Origin: DASYXW01 sp035934405
Lineage (GTDB): Bacteria > Acidobacteriota > Terriglobia > UBA7540
DNA length: 46,869 nt
Assembly: GCA_035934405.1 (NCBI GenBank)
Contig: DASYXW010000069.1
Span: 1 to 46,869, forward strand
Reading direction: 5' to 3'
Of this stretch, positions 14,290-21,281 are shown piece by piece (position 1 is the stretch's first letter; each line of letters opens with the position of its first letter). The notes under the pieces are model-generated. The model was given only the letters and a program-made list of their open reading frames with translations. It did not search any database and had not been told where the DNA came from. The position numbers were made by a program, and so were the translations under genes.

Positions 14290-16694
14290 GAGCTGATCGA
14301 CCACTTCCAGTCGCGGATCTCTGCCATGTCATCACCGTACCGGCAAATGTGCTGCTGATGTTCGACGAGCTTTTCCCGGAGCATTTGTTTGAAGTGAGCC
14401 CCGACCCGCTGCAGCCACGGCACCCGATCGACGACATCCCCTGCCAGATGAAACCGGTCAAGGTCGTTGAGAACTGTCATATCGAAGGGAGTCGTCGTCG
14501 TCCCTTCCTCCTTGTAGCCCCGCACGTGGAGATTCACGTGGTTGTGGCGGCGGTACGTAAGCCGGTGGATCAACCAGGGATAGCCGTGGTAAGCGAAAAT
14601 GATCGGCTTATCCACCGTGAACATCGAATCGAACTCAGAGTCGGAAAGGCCGTGGGGGTGCTCAGTGGAAGGCTGGAGCGTCATGAGATCGACGACGTTG
14701 ACGACTCGGACCTTTAGGTCGGAGAAATACCGGCGCAGAAGATCAACGGCGGCAAGAGTCTCGAGCGTCGGCACGTCCCCGGCGCAGGACATGACCACGT
14801 CGGGTTCAGCTCCTTCATCTGAGCTGGCCCATTCCCAGATTCCGATACCGGCCGTGCAGTGCCTGATCGCGGATTCCATGTCGAGCCACTGCGGAGCCGG
14901 CTGTTTGCCGGCCACCATCACGTTCACGTAATGGCGGCTTCGGAGGCAGTGGTCGGCGACCGACAAAAGAGTATTCGCATCTGGAGGCAGGTAAACGCGC
15001 ACGATGTCCGCCTTCTTGTTCACCACGTGATCGATGAAGCCGGGATCTTGGTGGCTGAAGCCGTTGTGGTCCTGCCGCCAGACGTGCGAGGTCAACAGGT
15101 AATTCAGCGAAGCGATGGGACGGCGCCACGGTATGTCACGCGTGACCTTCAACCACTTGGCGTGCTGGTTGAACATCGAGTCCACGATGTGGATGAATGC
15201 CTCATAACAGGAAAAAAGTCCGTGCCGACCCGTCAAGAGATAGCCCTCGAGCCATCCCTGGCACATATGCTCGCTCAACACCTCCATTACCCGGCCGTCG
15301 GGCGAGAGATGCTCGTCGGTGGGCAGGATCTCCTCCACCAAGACCTTGCCGGTGACTTCATAGAGGGCATCGAGGCGGTTCGAAGCTGTCTCGTCGGGCC
15401 CCATCACCCGAAAGTTTTGCGACCCCGCGTTGAGCTTCATGACGTCGCGCAGGAACTTACCTAATACCCGAGTCGCCTCGGCGACGGTGGCGCCGGGCTT
15501 GGGTACGTCCACCGCATACTCGCGGAACTCAGGCATGGCGAGGTCCTTGAGCAGGACCCCGCCGTTGGCGTGGGGATTGGCGCCCATTCGCTGCTCGCCC
15601 TGGGGCGCGAGCTCCAACAACTCTGGAATGAGTTTGCCACTCGCGTCGAAGAGCTCCTCCGGCCGGTAACTCTTCATCCATTCTTCCAGGATCCTGAGAT
15701 GCTCCGGTCTCGTCGCAACTTCCGCCAGAGGTACCTGGTGCGCGCGCCAAGTGCCCTCCACTGGTTTGCCGTCCACTTCTTTGGGGCCTGTCCATCCTTT
15801 CGGGGTGCGCAGGATGATCATCGGCCAGGCTGGACGGCGCGAGAATCCGTTGCTCCGGGCATCTTTCTGAATGGACTGGATCTCGCCGAGGACGGCGTCC
15901 AGCGTGCCAGCCATGAGCTGGTGCATCAGCTCCGGTTCGTGTCCTTCCACGAAAAAGGGGTTGTAGCCATACCCGTTGAAGAGCGAAGTCAGCTCTTCGT
16001 CGCTGAGACGACCGAGTATCGTCGGGTTCGCGATCTTATAGCCATTGAGGTGCAGGATCGGCAGCACGGCGCCGTCCCGGACGGGATTCAGAAACTTGTT
16101 CGAATGCCAGCTCGCCGCCAGCGGTCCGGTTTCCGCCTCCCCGTCACCCACCACGCAGCACACCAGCAAGTCCGGATTGTCGAGCACGGCGCCGTATGCG
16201 TGCGCAAGCGCATAGCCCAGCTCGCCTCCCTCGTGAATGGATCCCGGCGTCTCAGGAGCGACGTGGCTGGGGATCCCTCCGGGAAAGGAGAACTGCCTGA
16301 AGAGTCGCTTCATTCCCTCAGTACTCTGGGAAATGTTCCTGTAGAACTCGCTATATGTGCCTTCCAGATAGGTGTTGGCGACGAGTCCGGGGCCGCCGTG
16401 GCCGGGGCCGGCAACGTAAATGACATTCAGATCATGCTTCTTGATGAGCCGGTTGACGTGGACGTAGATGAAGTTGAGGCCTGGTGTCGTGCCCCAGTGA
16501 CCGAGCAGCCTCGGCTTAATATGTTCAACCTTGAGCGGCTCACGGAGCAGCGGGTCATCAAGAAGGTATATCTGGCCCACGGAAAGATAGTTGGCGGCGC
16601 GCCAGTAGGCGTCGATCTTGCGCGCTTCCTCGGGCGCCAACGGCTTGGCTAAGACTCTCTTTATTGTTGGGGCGGCTTGTTCCGATTTGGCCAT
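14286..16694 (-). CDS. Phosphoketolase (xylulose-5-P/fructose-6-P)
   Basis: The 802-residue protein matches the full-length XFP family. It contains GPGHGGPGLVANTYLEGTYSE, the thiamine-diphosphate motif region GDGEAETGPLAASWHSNKF, and the C-terminal domain with FTVDKPIIFAYHGYPWLIHRL. It cleaves ketose phosphates with Pi to acetyl-phosphate and an aldose phosphate without oxidation. Substrate preference between xylulose-5-P and fructose-6-P cannot be read from sequence alone. The stop overlaps the ackA start by 4 bases. It follows the two small genes at 16886-17513 on the same strand, about 190 bases away. Confidence 0.97.
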   Translation of the reverse strand: MAKSEQAAPTIKRVLAKPLAPEEARKIDAYWRAANYLSVGQIYLLDDPLLREPLKVEHIKPRLLGHWGTTPGLNFIYVHVNRLIKKHDLNVIYVAGPGHGGPGLVANTYLEGTYSEFYRNISQSTEGMKRLFRQFSFPGGIPSHVAPETPGSIHEGGELGYALAHAYGAVLDNPDLLVCCVVGDGEAETGPLAASWHSNKFLNPVRDGAVLPILHLNGYKIANPTILGRLSDEELTSLFNGYGYNPFFVEGHEPELMHQLMAGTLDAVLGEIQSIQKDARSNGFSRRPAWPMIILRTPKGWTGPKEVDGKPVEGTWRAHQVPLAEVATRPEHLRILEEWMKSYRPEELFDASGKLIPELLELAPQGEQRMGANPHANGGVLLKDLAMPEFREYAVDVPKPGATVAEATRVLGKFLRDVMKLNAGSQNFRVMGPDETASNRLDALYEVTGKVLVEEILPTDEHLSPDGRVMEVLSEHMCQGWLEGYLLTGRHGLFSCYEAFIHIVDSMFNQHAKWLKVTRDIPWRRPIASLNYLLTSHVWRQDHNGFSHQDPGFIDHVVNKKADIVRVYLPPDANTLLSVADHCLRSRHYVNVMVAGKQPAPQWLDMESAIRHCTAGIGIWEWASSDEGAEPDVVMSCAGDVPTLETLAAVDLLRRYFSDLKVRVVNVVDLMTLQPSTEHPHGLSDSEFDSMFTVDKPIIFAYHGYPWLIHRLTYRRHNHVNLHVRGYKEEGTTTTPFDMTVLNDLDRFHLAGDVVDRVPWLQRVGAHFKQMLREKLVEHQQHICRYGDDMAEIRDWKWSISS

Positions 16695-16885
16695 AGTTCA
16701 GTGTCCTGCGCCAAGTGCAGGCCCGCTGATTCGAATGATTAGCAGGAGGCGATCATGGGCCTCCTCGATGGCGTGACTCACTATCTTAGCGCCAAGTCGG
16801 GGCCAGGACGATAAGCATCCAGTCTGCGCGGGGTAAGAGTTGCCACAATGGGGTTTTGCCTGGCACGCCATCAACGACCAAGCCG

Positions 16886-17077
16886 TTAGCAACGGGTCTG
16901 CACCGGTCGTTGCATCTCAATGCTGTAGAGATGGATGACCACTCCGGTGTCCGGGTTCATTTCCGGCGTGATGGCGTAGCTATCGCGCTGGGCGACATAC
17001 CCTTGGGCCTCCAACTCGAGAACCCTCCGGTGGAAGGTGTCGCAGTCCCATTCTCGGATCACGACCGTACCGCTCAT
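16886..17077 (-). CDS. Small hypothetical protein
   Basis: This 63-residue protein starts MSGTVVIREWDCDTFHRRVLELEAQGYVAQRDSY at ATG 17077, with AGGGG about 7 bases upstream. A longer frame reaching 17170 would overlap the preceding gene and lacks a better site. The pattern of alternating strand-helix-strand (IREWDCDTFHRRVLELEAQGY, then GVVIHLYSIEMQ) suggests a small alpha/beta fold. No family is recognised. It lies 49 bases after the Cys-rich gene and ahead of phosphoketolase, so co-transcription from dyad pair D is likely. Confidence 0.6.
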   Translation of the reverse strand: MSGTVVIREWDCDTFHRRVLELEAQGYVAQRDSYAITPEMNPDTGVVIHLYSIEMQRPVQTRC

Positions 17078-17126
17078 CGTAGTACCCCTGCCTGATGATA
17101 GTAGGAACCGCTGAAGGTCACAGCCG

Positions 17127-17513
17127 TCATCTCGACTCACGGCCAACCTCCTTGACCCGTACATCCTCAAGCGTCTTGATCATGCGGCGCAACCAATTCT
17201 TCACTCGCTCTTCCATGGTTTCCTGGGTTGCGTTACGCTCGAGGAAGTCAATGGTTTCTCCCTCCGGGGTAAGGGGAATGTGATGGCAGGGGACTTTCTC
17301 GGTACGCCGCTCCGGGGGCACGAGGGCCATCAGCAGACAGTCGTCACAGGGTCGGCTTCGCTTGGGATCCCCGAAATTGAGGCAGGTCAGGGAATCCTGA
17401 AATATCGACGTGGGCAGCCATGGTGTCCGAACCGAGCGTCCGTAGCCCCCTTTTTCTAGGAAGTCCAGCTCGGACTTCAAAATCTCAAGTACATCCCGAT
17501 CATCAGTAGGCAC
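17127..17513 (-). CDS. Hypothetical protein with a Cys/His cluster
   Basis: This 128-residue protein starts with GTG at 17513, preceded by GGAGG 9 bases upstream. Cys44, Cys56, Cys59 and Cys76, followed by His77 and His78, form a spacing C-x11-C-x2-C-x16-C-H-H that could bind zinc or an iron-sulfur cluster. The N-terminal part is helical and acidic (DVLEILKSELDFLEKGGYG); the C-terminal part (about 92-125) is helical and charged. I do not recognise the family. It is the first gene after dyad pair D and precedes the phosphoketolase-acetate kinase genes, so a sensor or regulatory role in that unit is possible but untested. Confidence 0.75.
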   Translation of the reverse strand: MPTDDRDVLEILKSELDFLEKGGYGRSVRTPWLPTSIFQDSLTCLNFGDPKRSRPCDDCLLMALVPPERRTEKVPCHHIPLTPEGETIDFLERNATQETMEERVKNWLRRMIKTLEDVRVKEVGRESR

Positions 17514-17576
17514 AGCTTTCGCCTCCGTAACTCATCCCGTCGGATGATATTCGACCATAGCCGACGTGGCCACTGC

Positions 17577-17614
17577 TGTGACTGCGCTCACACTTCATTG
17601 TGACGGGTGTCACT
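17577..17614. promoter_or_regulatory. Tandem CRP/FNR-like dyad pair D, upstream of the phosphoketolase unit
   Basis: TGTGA-ctgcgc-TCACA (17577-17592, perfect) and TGTGA-cgggtg-TCACT (17599-17614) start exactly 22 bp apart. This is the best of the four pairs because both dyads are near consensus. It lies 64 bases from the GTG start of the Cys-rich gene. Confidence 0.7.
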
Positions 17615-17797
17615 GACCTGACCTTTTCTGTACCAATCGTGATGTGAGTTCCCGGGGTTATGACCCGCCACATCTCTCTCGTGCATCACCGAACGTTTTG
17701 CTCTGATCACAACTGACTTATGATGCGTAAAAGTGCAATTAAGTGCTGAATGAATGCGAGGGCCGGAAACCCAAAGGGACTACGGCGAGGCTTCGCT

Positions 17798-17896
17798 GGC
17801 TACGACTTCCTCGTCCGGCACGTGCGGCTGGTGGCCGATGCTCGCAACGCGACCCGCGCCGTGAAGGAAAACCGCGAGAAGATCATTCGCTGTTAA
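17798..17896 (+). pseudogene. C-terminal remnant of a nucleotide-sugar dehydrogenase
   Basis: The forward frame reads GYDFLVRHVRLVADARNATRAV followed by KENREKIIRC and TAA. This is the usual tail of UDP-N-acetylglucosamine/UDP-glucose dehydrogenases, where (Y/F)D.I....LV.DTRNATR is conserved; here DTRNATR is ADARNATR. No dehydrogenase body lies upstream. A 48-residue open frame from ATG 17750 exists but looks like chance extension of the remnant. The remaining parts of 17615-17952 show no gene. Confidence 0.55.
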
Positions 17897-17976
17897 GCGG
17901 CCGCGAGATTGACATTGCGCTGCGCTCCTACCATAATCCGGCATCACACTTTCGAAAGCAGAAGTCAGGAGTCAGA

Positions 17977-20175
17977 ATGTCGTTGTGCAACCGCGTAGGG
18001 TTTTGCCCGCTCGCACTTGTCTCGCTTGCCTCGATGCTGGCCGTAGCGCCCGGTTTCGGCCCGGCCTCTGCCGCGCCCAAGGGCGGCGCGACGCCCGGCT
18101 CGACGCACGCACGTCACGACACGGCCAGCGTCCCACTCGGTTTCAGCGCCCGGAGCTTCGCCGCCGAGCGCCGCTGGGAGCGGCGATTCCTCAAGCTGCC
18201 GAGCGCGCGGCGCTGCGGCAAGTATCTCCGACGCCTCACCTCGGAGCCGCACGTGGCCGGGACGCCGGGCGACCGCCGCGTGACCCAGTACATCTACGAC
18301 GAGTTCAAGCGCGATGGCTTGAACCCCGAGATTGTGGAATACAAGGTGCTGCTCTCGTATCCAAAGAGCATCGCGGTCGAGCTGGTGGCGCCCGACCGTG
18401 TGAAGCTGGCGAATCCGGAGCCGCCGATCAAGGGAGACAAATCCACCGAAACTCGCGACCCGCTGGCGCGAATGCCCTGGAACGGTTACTCGCCTTCCGC
18501 CGACCTCACCGCGCCGGTGGTCTACGCCAACTACGGCCGCGCCGAGGACTACGACCAGTTGCAGAAGCTGGGAATCAGCGTCAAGGGGAAAATCGCCCTG
18601 GTGCGCTACTTCCACGGCTACCGCGGCGGCAAGAGCCTGGAGGCGGAAAGGCGCGGCGTGGCGGGCGTGATCGTCTACTCCGACCCGGCGGAAGACGGCG
18701 CGGCGAAAGGCGCGATATACCCGCATGGGCCCTGGGGGCCGCTCGGCCACTTCCAGCGCGGCGCGGTGGTCTATGACTTCATCGTGCCGGGCGATCCGCT
18801 CACGCCGGGCTGGGCGTCCACCGATGGCGCGCCGCGCATCCCGGAGTCGGAATCGAGAATCCTGCCGAAGATTCCCATGGTTCCACTTTCGGCCGCCGAC
18901 GCCGAGGAGATTCTGAAGCGCCTGCGAGGCCAGGAAGTGCCGAAAGGCTGGCAGGGCGCGTTGCCGTTCGCGTACCACCTTGGCGACGGCCGGGCGCAGA
19001 TCCACATGGCCCTCGCGATGGAGAACCGCGTCACCCCCATCTGGGACGTGATTGCGAAGATCACCGGCAGCGACGAGCCGGAAAAGCTCGTTATCCTTGG
19101 TAATCATCACGACGCCTGGGTGTACGGCGCGGTGGACCCGGCGAGCGGCACGGCGACCATGCTCGAGACGGCGCGGGCGCTCGGCACGATGTTGAGAGCG
19201 GGATACCGGCCGCGGCGGACGATTGTGCTCGCGAGCTGGGACGCGGAAGAGTACACCCTGACGGGCTCGACCGAATGGGGCGAGGAGCACGAGGCGGAGC
19301 TGCGCAAGAACGGCGTGGTCTGCTTGAACGTGGATTCAGCCACCAGCGGCCGCGACTTTTCCGTAAGCATGGTGCCGGCGCTGCTGCCCGCCGTCATCGA
19401 GGCCACGCAGGCGGTGCGCGACCCGGCCACGGGCGAGAGCGTCTACGAGCGCTGGAAGGCGCAGTCGAGCGCCGTGAACATCCGCAGTTACGCGGTGCGT
19501 GGCGCGACGGGTTCAGTGCCGTTCGGCGTGCTGGGCGGCGGCTCGGACTTCATGGTTTTCCTGCAGCACGACGGCGTGCCCTCGCTCGACATGATCTTCG
19601 ACGGCCCCTACGGTGTCTACCACTCGCTCTACGACGACTACAATTGGATGAGCAGGTTCGGCGACCCGGGGTTCCGCTACCACGCCGCCATGAGTCGCGT
19701 GTGGGGTCTGCTCGCCATGCGATTTGCCGACGCCGACGCGCTGCCGCTCGACTACTCCATTTATGCGACCGAAGTCGCGGCTTACTTGAAGAGCTTGCAG
19801 AAAATCGCGCCGGCTGATTTCTTCAAGGAAGTGATTCAGCCGCTCGTTGAGAAATGCGACACGTGGCACGATGCGGCAGTGCGAATGAACCAAGAGGTGA
19901 AGCACACGGGCAGCGGTGTCCGGCGGGATAAACTCGCCGCTACGCGCATCGACGCTCGCCTCATGGGTGAGGAGCGGGCGCTGCTCGATGATCGCGGCAT
20001 TCCAGGTCGGCCGTGGTTCCGGCATCTGATTTACGCACCACTGCCGAGCTACGAAGCGGAAACGCTGCCGGGGCTTCGCGAGGCGCTGACGGTAGGAGAC
20101 ATGGCGCGGGCGCGAGAGCAGGCCGTGGTTCTCGGTGAGGCGGTCGAGCGAGCCATTGACGAATTGAGTCATTGA
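17977..20175 (+). CDS. Secreted M28 metallopeptidase, glutamate carboxypeptidase II-like
   Basis: The precursor is 732 residues from ATG 17977, which follows AGGAG by 5 bases and opens a signal peptide (CPLALVSLASMLAVAPG). A 78-codon upstream extension has no such features. A PA domain lies at about 180-330. The di-zinc M28 core includes His377 in NHHDAW, Asp387 in GAVDPASG, Glu424/Glu425 in WDAEEY, an Asp in LNVDSATSG and a His in YHSLYDDY. The C-terminal ~120 residues match the transferrin-receptor-like dimerisation domain. It would trim peptides or gamma-glutamyl/N-acyl dipeptides outside the cytoplasm. Its last codons and stop lie in an 8-bp repeat array. Confidence 0.92.
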   Translation: MSLCNRVGFCPLALVSLASMLAVAPGFGPASAAPKGGATPGSTHARHDTASVPLGFSARSFAAERRWERRFLKLPSARRCGKYLRRLTSEPHVAGTPGDRRVTQYIYDEFKRDGLNPEIVEYKVLLSYPKSIAVELVAPDRVKLANPEPPIKGDKSTETRDPLARMPWNGYSPSADLTAPVVYANYGRAEDYDQLQKLGISVKGKIALVRYFHGYRGGKSLEAERRGVAGVIVYSDPAEDGAAKGAIYPHGPWGPLGHFQRGAVVYDFIVPGDPLTPGWASTDGAPRIPESESRILPKIPMVPLSAADAEEILKRLRGQEVPKGWQGALPFAYHLGDGRAQIHMALAMENRVTPIWDVIAKITGSDEPEKLVILGNHHDAWVYGAVDPASGTATMLETARALGTMLRAGYRPRRTIVLASWDAEEYTLTGSTEWGEEHEAELRKNGVVCLNVDSATSGRDFSVSMVPALLPAVIEATQAVRDPATGESVYERWKAQSSAVNIRSYAVRGATGSVPFGVLGGGSDFMVFLQHDGVPSLDMIFDGPYGVYHSLYDDYNWMSRFGDPGFRYHAAMSRVWGLLAMRFADADALPLDYSIYATEVAAYLKSLQKIAPADFFKEVIQPLVEKCDTWHDAAVRMNQEVKHTGSGVRRDKLAATRIDARLMGEERALLDDRGIPGRPWFRHLIYAPLPSYEAETLPGLREALTVGDMARAREQAVVLGEAVERAIDELSH

Positions 20176-20317
20176 GTGATTGGGCGATTGAGTGAATGGG
20201 GGATTGGGTGAGTGGACGCGTAGTCCACAGGTTTGGTCTTTGGTTCACTCAATCACACAATGACTCGTTCGCTCAATCAGGCAATCACTCAATTCCTCAA
20301 TGGCCCAATGACTCAAT
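20163..20317. repeat. Inverted pair of octamer arrays between convergent genes
   Basis: Six units of ATTGNNNN type (20163-20210, e.g. ATTGAGTG) face nine units of NNNNCAAT type (20246-20317, e.g. CACTCAAT) across a 35-bp centre. The two arrays are degenerate reverse complements with a strict 8-bp period. The M28 stop codon (20173-20175) lies in the left array and the diguanylate cyclase stop (20297-20299) in the right array. They can fold into a long imperfect hairpin that may terminate both transcripts. Confidence 0.85.
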
Positions 20318-21109
20318 GCGTTGCTTTTCCGCGTACATCCGCGCGTCCACCTCGGCGATCGCCTCCTCGGCGGACTGGCCGGCAACGTGAAGATGCAAAC
20401 CCAGGCTCAGCGAAACGGAGACATCACCAATGCGTTCGGTGTGATCCCATTCCGCCATCTTCTCCTCGATTCGCGCCCGGACGGCCCGCGCGCCGGGGTC
20501 GTCAGTCTCAGAGAGAATCAGCAGAAACTCGTCGCCGCCGTAACGCACCACGTGGTCGGAGCCGCGCACGCAGCCCTTGAGCACCGCGGCGGTCTGAGCC
20601 AGCACCTCGTCGCCCACCAGGTGCCCGTAACGGTCGTTCACTTTTTTGAAGTTGTTGAGGTCAGCCATGATGAGCGCGAGCGGCCGATGGTTGCGGTCGG
20701 CGCGGGAGATTTCCCCCTGCAGGAGCTCGAGCAGCAAGCGGCGGCTGAAGACGTTGGTGACGGCGTCAAACATGCCGGCCGACCGCTCTGACTCCGCCGC
20801 CACGGTCTGCTGAATGGTCAGCAAGCTCAGCCGCCGTGTTGCGAGCTCCCGCCGCGCCAGATACAGGATGAGAAAAATCGCCGCAATCATGACCAGGAAG
20901 AAAAGCTGCGGAGGGATCTTGATTTCGATGGTTTCCTGCAACCAGAAGCCAGCATGGGCGAAGAGGGTGTAGGCGCCCAGCAGCAGCACGGCAGCGGCGA
21001 AGAAGGCGACCCAGCGGATTTCGCGGTTGCGCAGCTCGATCCGGACCAGCTCCGCCTGCAGGCGGCCCTGCAATCCCATTCGCTCCGCGAGCTCAGGCTT
21101 GGTTTTCAT
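20297..21109 (-). CDS. Membrane-bound diguanylate cyclase (GGDEF)
   Basis: The 270-residue protein has two membrane segments at about 32-51 and 68-85, a short helical linker and a GGDEF domain at about 108-265. The active site is intact as RYGGDEF (GGDEF 191-195). RGSD at 182-185 is exactly five residues before it and forms the inhibitory I-site. It makes c-di-GMP from two GTP and should be feedback inhibited. There is no obvious sensory domain beyond the membrane hairpin. The C-terminal residues IESLGH are encoded by the octamer array, so the tail is likely repeat-derived. Confidence 0.93.
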   Translation of the reverse strand: MKTKPELAERMGLQGRLQAELVRIELRNREIRWVAFFAAAVLLLGAYTLFAHAGFWLQETIEIKIPPQLFFLVMIAAIFLILYLARRELATRRLSLLTIQQTVAAESERSAGMFDAVTNVFSRRLLLELLQGEISRADRNHRPLALIMADLNNFKKVNDRYGHLVGDEVLAQTAAVLKGCVRGSDHVVRYGGDEFLLILSETDDPGARAVRARIEEKMAEWDHTERIGDVSVSLSLGLHLHVAGQSAEEAIAEVDARMYAEKQRIESLGH

Positions 21110-21141
21110 AGCTTCCAGAATTCAGGCCGAAGTCGCAGCGG

Positions 21142-21231
21142 TGTCATCCTGAGGTCGCCGCGGCGACCGAAGGATCTGTTTGGTTGTTTTCAATAAGAAC
21201 CAGCAGATGCTTCGCTACGCTCAGCATGACA
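21142..21231. repeat. TGTCAT...ATGACA dispersed palindromic element (~90 bp)
   Basis: TGTCATCCTGAG (21142-21153) and CTCAGCATGACA (21220-21231) are inverted with one mismatch. A perfect 16-bp palindrome, GGTCGCCGCGGCGACC, is nested near the left end. Elements with TGTCATcCTGAG ends are scattered in many bacterial genomes. It lies just upstream of the diguanylate cyclase start and may hold or displace its promoter. Confidence 0.75.
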
Positions 21232-21239
21232 GGCAACCT

Positions 21240-21281
21240 GAATCCCGAATCCTAACTCCTAACTCCTAACTCCTAACTCCT
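21240..21281. repeat. Heptamer array (AACTCCT) at the 3' end of the P5C dehydrogenase gene
   Basis: Six 7-bp units: GAATCCC, GAATCCT and four AACTCCT. The TAG stop of the dehydrogenase gene (21273-21275) is inside the array. Confidence 0.9.

Noticed and set aside
17743..17976. 78-codon N-terminal extension of the M28 peptidase
   Set aside because: Not like family N-termini; a good ribosome site and signal peptide occur at 17977, and another frame of this region matches a dehydrogenase tail.
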